64,000 bases of DNA from Thalassovita litoralis (lineage in GTDB: Bacteria; Pseudomonadota; Alphaproteobacteria; Rhodobacterales; Rhodobacteraceae), in NCBI RefSeq assembly GCF_900182725.1, contig NZ_FXTO01000002.1:1-64000 (forward strand). Reading direction: 5' to 3'. A program made the translations under genes and the position numbers. The notes under the pieces were generated by a model that was not told where the DNA came from, did not search any database, and was given only the letters and a program-made list of their open reading frames with translations. Below are positions 60,860-64,000 of this stretch, in pieces; the first letter of the stretch is position 1; each line of letters begins with the position of its first letter.

Positions 60860-62533
60860 TTATTTGGCTTTGGGGCCGTTTTTCATATTGGGGGCTTTGC
60901 GCTGGCGGTATTTCACCGTCAGTTCCAGCGGGGTGTCGTTTTCGTCATAGACGCCGATCACCACGCCGCGCCGCCGGGTTTTGCTGCGCATTTCCATCAG
61001 TTGCTGTTCAGACCGGGTGGTGCGCTGCGACTGGCGGCGGGTCCATGCGAACAGTTTGTCGTACATTTCGGCGATGACGTCCCAGTGGTCGTCGCTGTCC
61101 CCCAGGTCGTTCAGCTCATCCGGGTCGTTGATCAGATCGAACAGGATCGGACGATAACCGCCTTCGCAGTGGACCAGTTTCCATTCCTTGTTGGCGACCA
61201 TGAACATCACCCCGTCGCGCACGCTGGCATCCAATGCCGTAGCCACGGGCGAGGCCGAATAATCATATTCGCAGATCACGTAGTCGCGCAGCGTTTCCGT
61301 GCGCTGACCCCGCAGGATTGGCAGCAGGCTTTCGCCTTCCAGCACATGATAGGCGGGTTCGCCCCCCGCAACTTCGACAAAGGTGGGGGCAAGGTCGATG
61401 GCTTCGACCAGCGCATCGCAAACAGTGCCGCGGGTGGCGTCCGCTTCGGGGCTGGGATCATAGATGATCAGCGGCACCTTGGTTGATGTGTCGTGGAAAA
61501 ACGTCTTTTCCCCCATCCAGTGATCGCCCAGAAAATCCCCGTGGTCCGAGGTCAGCACGATCATCGTGTCGTCCATCCGGCCGGTGTCTTCCAGCCATTT
61601 GAATAGGCGGCCCATCTGGTCGTCACATTGTTTGATCAGGCCCATATAGGCGGGGATCACCGCCTCGCGCACGTCCTGACGGGAAAAGGTCTGGCCGATT
61701 TTCGTGTCCATGAACGCCTTCAGTACCGGATGGGCGCTCTGATATTCCTGATCGGATCGCACGATGTCCTGCACGTCCTCGGGGCCGAACATGTCGCAAT
61801 AGGGTTCGGGGACGATATAGGGCCAGTGCGGCTTGATATAGGACAGGTGCATACACCACGGTTCCTTGGCCTGTTCGATAAAGGCCATGCCGCGCCCGGT
61901 CAGATAGGGGGTTTCGCTGTCTTCTTCGGCAATATTGGCGGCTTCAGGCGAATTTTTCAGGAACCAGCCAGACAGAACATTGCCATCCTCGTCCAGACCG
62001 GAATTGGCAAAGTCATGCCACGGGTTATCGGACTCATAACCCTTTTCGCGCAGGTACTTGTTATACTCCTTAGCTCCGTCCGGGTCATATGACCCATCCG
62101 GCCCTTCGGGCAGCATCCCGTCATCGCGTTCAAACACATCAAAACCGCATTCGGCCACTCGCGCACCGATCAGGCTGTCGGGTTCCAGCCCCAGCCGTTC
62201 CATGCCTTCTTCGTCGGCACGCATGTGGGTTTTGCCTACCAGCCAGCAATCCATACCCTGTTTGCGCAGGTGATCGCCCATCGTCTGTTCGCCCACCTTC
62301 AGGGGGATGCCGTTCCAGCTTGCGCCGTGGGAATGCACATACCGCCCGGTATAGGTGGACATGCGGGACGACCCACAAATCGGCGACTGGATATAGGACC
62401 GCGTAAACCGCACACCCATCGACGCCAGCCTGTCAATATTCGGGGTTTCCAGCGTTTTGTGACCATAACAGCTTAGGTAATCCCAGCGCAGTTGGTCAAA
62501 CATGATGAACAGAATATTCTTGGGTTTTGCCAT
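60860..62533 (-). CDS. Sulfatase-superfamily hydrolase with atypical CxSxR motif
   Basis: A 557-residue alkaline-phosphatase-fold enzyme (sulfatase or phosphonate monoesterase group). Asp13 in MFDQLRWD is a metal ligand. The formylglycine site reads CGSSR at 53-57 instead of the usual CxPxR. VLTSDHGDFLGDHWMGEKTFFHDTSTKVPLI is the C-terminal metal-binding block in overview. No signal peptide is seen, so it would act in the cytoplasm on an imported ester. The ATG at 62533 is preferred over a GTG at 62548. It heads the operon with the TAXI protein and TRAP permease. Confidence 0.9.
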   Translation of the reverse strand: MAKPKNILFIMFDQLRWDYLSCYGHKTLETPNIDRLASMGVRFTRSYIQSPICGSSRMSTYTGRYVHSHGASWNGIPLKVGEQTMGDHLRKQGMDCWLVGKTHMRADEEGMERLGLEPDSLIGARVAECGFDVFERDDGMLPEGPDGSYDPDGAKEYNKYLREKGYESDNPWHDFANSGLDEDGNVLSGWFLKNSPEAANIAEEDSETPYLTGRGMAFIEQAKEPWCMHLSYIKPHWPYIVPEPYCDMFGPEDVQDIVRSDQEYQSAHPVLKAFMDTKIGQTFSRQDVREAVIPAYMGLIKQCDDQMGRLFKWLEDTGRMDDTMIVLTSDHGDFLGDHWMGEKTFFHDTSTKVPLIIYDPSPEADATRGTVCDALVEAIDLAPTFVEVAGGEPAYHVLEGESLLPILRGQRTETLRDYVICEYDYSASPVATALDASVRDGVMFMVANKEWKLVHCEGGYRPILFDLINDPDELNDLGDSDDHWDVIAEMYDKLFAWTRRQSQRTTRSEQQLMEMRSKTRRRGVVIGVYDENDTPLELTVKYRQRKAPNMKNGPKAK

Positions 62534-62657
62534 ACGTCTATTGCCCACCCGGCAGATATGCGCCGCGCTGATTGCCAGCGATGGGCCTCCTCCTTGCTTT
62601 GTTAACTAACATTAGCGATTCGCAACGGGGACGGGAAATAGCGATTTAGGATATGCT

Positions 62658-62673
62658 ATAACGGGAATGTTAT
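62658..62673. promoter_or_regulatory. Inverted repeat ATAAC-N6-GTTAT upstream of the sulfatase operon
   Basis: ATAAC (62658-62662) and GTTAT (62669-62673) flank GGGAAT, extended by outer GC pairs. The site lies between the LysR stop and the sulfatase start and could be the LysR target, or a small hairpin after the LysR gene. Confidence 0.4.
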
Positions 62674-62679
62674 GCAGGG

Positions 62680-63612
62680 TCAGGCGATGTTGCTATCCAG
62701 TCCCAGCGATACGACCTCTTCGCGGATCACCTGCATCAGCAATTGCGCGGGTTCGCTGACCTCTTGTCCGGCAAGGGTGGTCAGCCCGACAGCCCCGGTT
62801 AATTCGTCTGCGCCAAAGTTCAAAATCGTAACGCTGCCGTCTGCCAGTTCGCGGCGCATCGCCCCCAGCGGTTGACACACGACGGCGTCGGATATCGCTA
62901 TGTAATTTCGGGAAAATTCAAAGGACAGAGTTTCGATCAGATTGGAAAAGCGCGACAGACCATGTGCAATGATGAACCGATCCATTTCGGCCCGGATGAT
63001 TGTATTCGGCAATGGCAGAACGACCGGAAAATGATCAATGTCGTGGATGCTCAGTCCCTTTTGACGGGTCAGCGGATGACCTGATCGGACAAAGAACACC
63101 AATGGTTCACTGAACAGATGTTCAAAGTTCAGGCCTTCCATATGCTCGGCGGCCAGCAGGCGGCCAAAGCCGAAATCAACTTCGCTCGTATGGATATATT
63201 GCTGTAACCCGCCGCCGGTGGTTGCTTTGAATGTCACATCTATTGCCGGATACAGCGATTTGAATCGCGCCACCGCGCCGGGCATCACCATACGCACGAC
63301 ATTGGGCAACACATAAGCCCGCACCCGTTGCGAGGTCAGTCCGCCCAGCAGTGTTTTCAATCCCAGATCGACCTGCCCCAGCCCGTTGCTGACATAGGAA
63401 AACAACAGCCGCCCCTGTGCATTCAGCGCCAGCCCGCTGGCGGTGCGTTCAAACAATGGCCCGCCCAATTCCTGTTCCAATTCGCGCAGGGTACGCGACA
63501 CGCTGGGCTGGACCGTCCCCATGCTTTCGGCGGCATGTGTGACCGATCCAAACTGCGCGACAGCCAGAAAGCACCGCAGATGCCGCATCCTTATCCGGTG
63601 GGAATTCATCAT
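62680..63612 (-). CDS. LysR-family transcriptional regulator (PcaQ-like)
   Basis: A 310-residue regulator. The N-terminal HTH starts RMRHLRCFLAVAQFGSVTHAAESMGTVQPSVSRTL (overview) and resembles PcaQ/GbpR-type regulators. The effector domain follows from about residue 95. Two adjacent ATGs (63612 and 63609) are possible starts. It is upstream of and co-directional with the sulfatase-TRAP operon and divergent from the MFS gene. A T-N11-A dyad sits just before it. Confidence 0.92.
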   Translation of the reverse strand: MMNSHRIRMRHLRCFLAVAQFGSVTHAAESMGTVQPSVSRTLRELEQELGGPLFERTASGLALNAQGRLLFSYVSNGLGQVDLGLKTLLGGLTSQRVRAYVLPNVVRMVMPGAVARFKSLYPAIDVTFKATTGGGLQQYIHTSEVDFGFGRLLAAEHMEGLNFEHLFSEPLVFFVRSGHPLTRQKGLSIHDIDHFPVVLPLPNTIIRAEMDRFIIAHGLSRFSNLIETLSFEFSRNYIAISDAVVCQPLGAMRRELADGSVTILNFGADELTGAVGLTTLAGQEVSEPAQLLMQVIREEVVSLGLDSNIA

Positions 63613-63643
63613 GGCAAAATCCGTTCCTGTTCACGCTATCCTA

Positions 63644-63658
63644 TTGCTAGCGCAGCAA
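63644..63658. promoter_or_regulatory. LysR-type dyad TTGC-N7-GCAA
   Basis: TTGC (63644-63647) and GCAA (63655-63658) flank TAGCGCA, giving a T-N11-A pattern 32 bases upstream of the LysR start. It is placed for autoregulation and possibly control of the divergent MFS unit. Confidence 0.6.
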
Positions 63659-63751
63659 CGGGGGCTGGTCCATCCGCTGTGATTTTTACGAAAATGGACT
63701 GGTCCTTGCGGATGAAAGGCGTATGTCTTGTCGTAAGAGTGAGGGAAACGC

Positions 63752-63838
63752 ATGATCGCGACGACCACGCGCCGTTATTTCGGCGCGGCGCTATCCGTGT
63801 GCCACGGGTGGGGCCGAATGGCGGGGATTGCCCCGTAA
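63752..63838 (+). CDS. 28-residue upstream ORF coupled to the MFS gene
   Basis: A short frame encoding MIATTTRRYFGAALSVCHGW and eight more residues. It has a good ribosome binding site (GAGGGAAA, 4-5 bases before the ATG at 63752). Its TAA overlaps the ATG of the MFS gene (TAATG), so translation of the two would be coupled. I do not recognise the peptide. It may be a leader peptide; alternatively the real MFS start differs. Moderate confidence that it is translated. Confidence 0.5.
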   Translation: MIATTTRRYFGAALSVCHGWGRMAGIAP

Positions 63839-64000
63839 TGCCACAGACAGCTTTGCAAGTGCCGAATTTCCGACGGTATTATGTCGGTGCCGTTCTGGGG
63901 GTGAACGGTATGTGGATTTTCCGGGTGTTGATGTCCTGGCTGGCCTGGGATCTGACGCGGGATGCCAGTTTTGTCGGTTTGGTGGCGGCGGCTTCACTCT
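63838..64000 (+). CDS. MFS transporter, 5' part (cut by the window end)
   Basis: The first 54 residues of a membrane transporter are visible. NFRRYYVGAVLGVNGMWIFRV is the first helix with the basic NFRxY lead typical of the MFS_3 (EntS-like exporter) group, and LAWDLTRDASFVGLVAAASL is the loop and second helix that follow. The ATG at 63838 overlaps the stop of a 28-codon ORF. No independent strong ribosome binding site is seen, which fits coupled translation. The substrate cannot be inferred. Confidence 0.83.
   Translation, partial: MPQTALQVPNFRRYYVGAVLGVNGMWIFRVLMSWLAWDLTRDASFVGLVAAASL

Noticed and set aside
1-64000. Prophage, integrative element or insertion sequence
   Set aside because: No integrase, transposase, phage structural gene, terminal inverted repeat or att-like duplication was recognised.

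Overview
The window is GC-rich bacterial chromosome, most likely from a Rhodobacteraceae (roseobacter-group) alphaproteobacterium. The support is a PhyR-NepR-EcfG general stress module, several TRAP transporters with TAXI-type binding proteins and single-chain permeases, an RTX protein, many compact operons for organic-acid and aromatic catabolism, and a short motif placed just after intrinsic terminators. I see no prophage, integrase, insertion sequence, CRISPR array or tRNA. The left edge is the 3' end of a 5S rRNA gene with its terminator.

Region by region. 0.2-3.4 kb: a serine hydrolase coupled to acetoacetyl-CoA synthetase. 3.5-6.9 kb: the general stress switch, with phyR divergent from nepR-ecfG-histidine kinase. 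The two transcription units share one symmetric promoter element, and nepR is a 50-codon gene that is easily missed. 7.1-9.7 kb: a secreted-type protein with a probable seven-bladed propeller and a regular RTX domain. 9.8-11.4 kb: a CitE-like lyase and a MaoC-like hydratase. 11.6-13.0 kb: tusA, mobA and a DUF2478 gene (molybdenum cofactor context). 13.0-17.1 kb: two MarR regulators around a flavin aromatic hydroxylase, a DUF2783 protein and an MBL-fold protein missing two metal ligands. 17.1-22.5 kb: an HPP/CBS membrane protein, an AraC regulator and an SDR-thiolase-acyl-CoA dehydrogenase operon. 22.6-24.9 kb: a DEAD-box RNA helicase with a repetitive basic tail.

The right two thirds are uptake-plus-catabolism units, each with its own regulator. 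(1) 25.1-34.5 kb: IclR regulator, Opp-type peptide ABC transporter, cytoplasmic-looking gamma-glutamyltransferase and M20 peptidase. (2) 34.7-43.6 kb: RpiR regulator, TAXI/TRAP transporter, universal stress protein, class III aminotransferase, BKACE enzyme and FMN glutamate synthase-like protein. (3) 43.7-52.1 kb: pepT, then LysR regulator, long acyl-CoA dehydrogenase, type III CoA-transferase and TAXI/TRAP transporter. (4) 52.2-57.3 kb: IclR regulator, hotdog thioesterase, a 913-residue fusion of a salicylyl-CoA-5-hydroxylase-like flavoprotein with a benzoate-CoA-ligase-like enzyme, and a lone DctP-type binding protein. (5) 57.3-63.6 kb: LysR regulator, sulfatase-superfamily hydrolase and TAXI/TRAP transporter. 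An MFS transporter gene, preceded by a tiny coupled ORF, runs off the right edge.

The best candidate for an undescribed system is unit 4. One polypeptide appears able to make an aryl-CoA thioester and hydroxylate it, and a divergent thioesterase could release the product. Unit 2 is a second candidate, as an uncharacterised aminotransferase/BKACE pathway.
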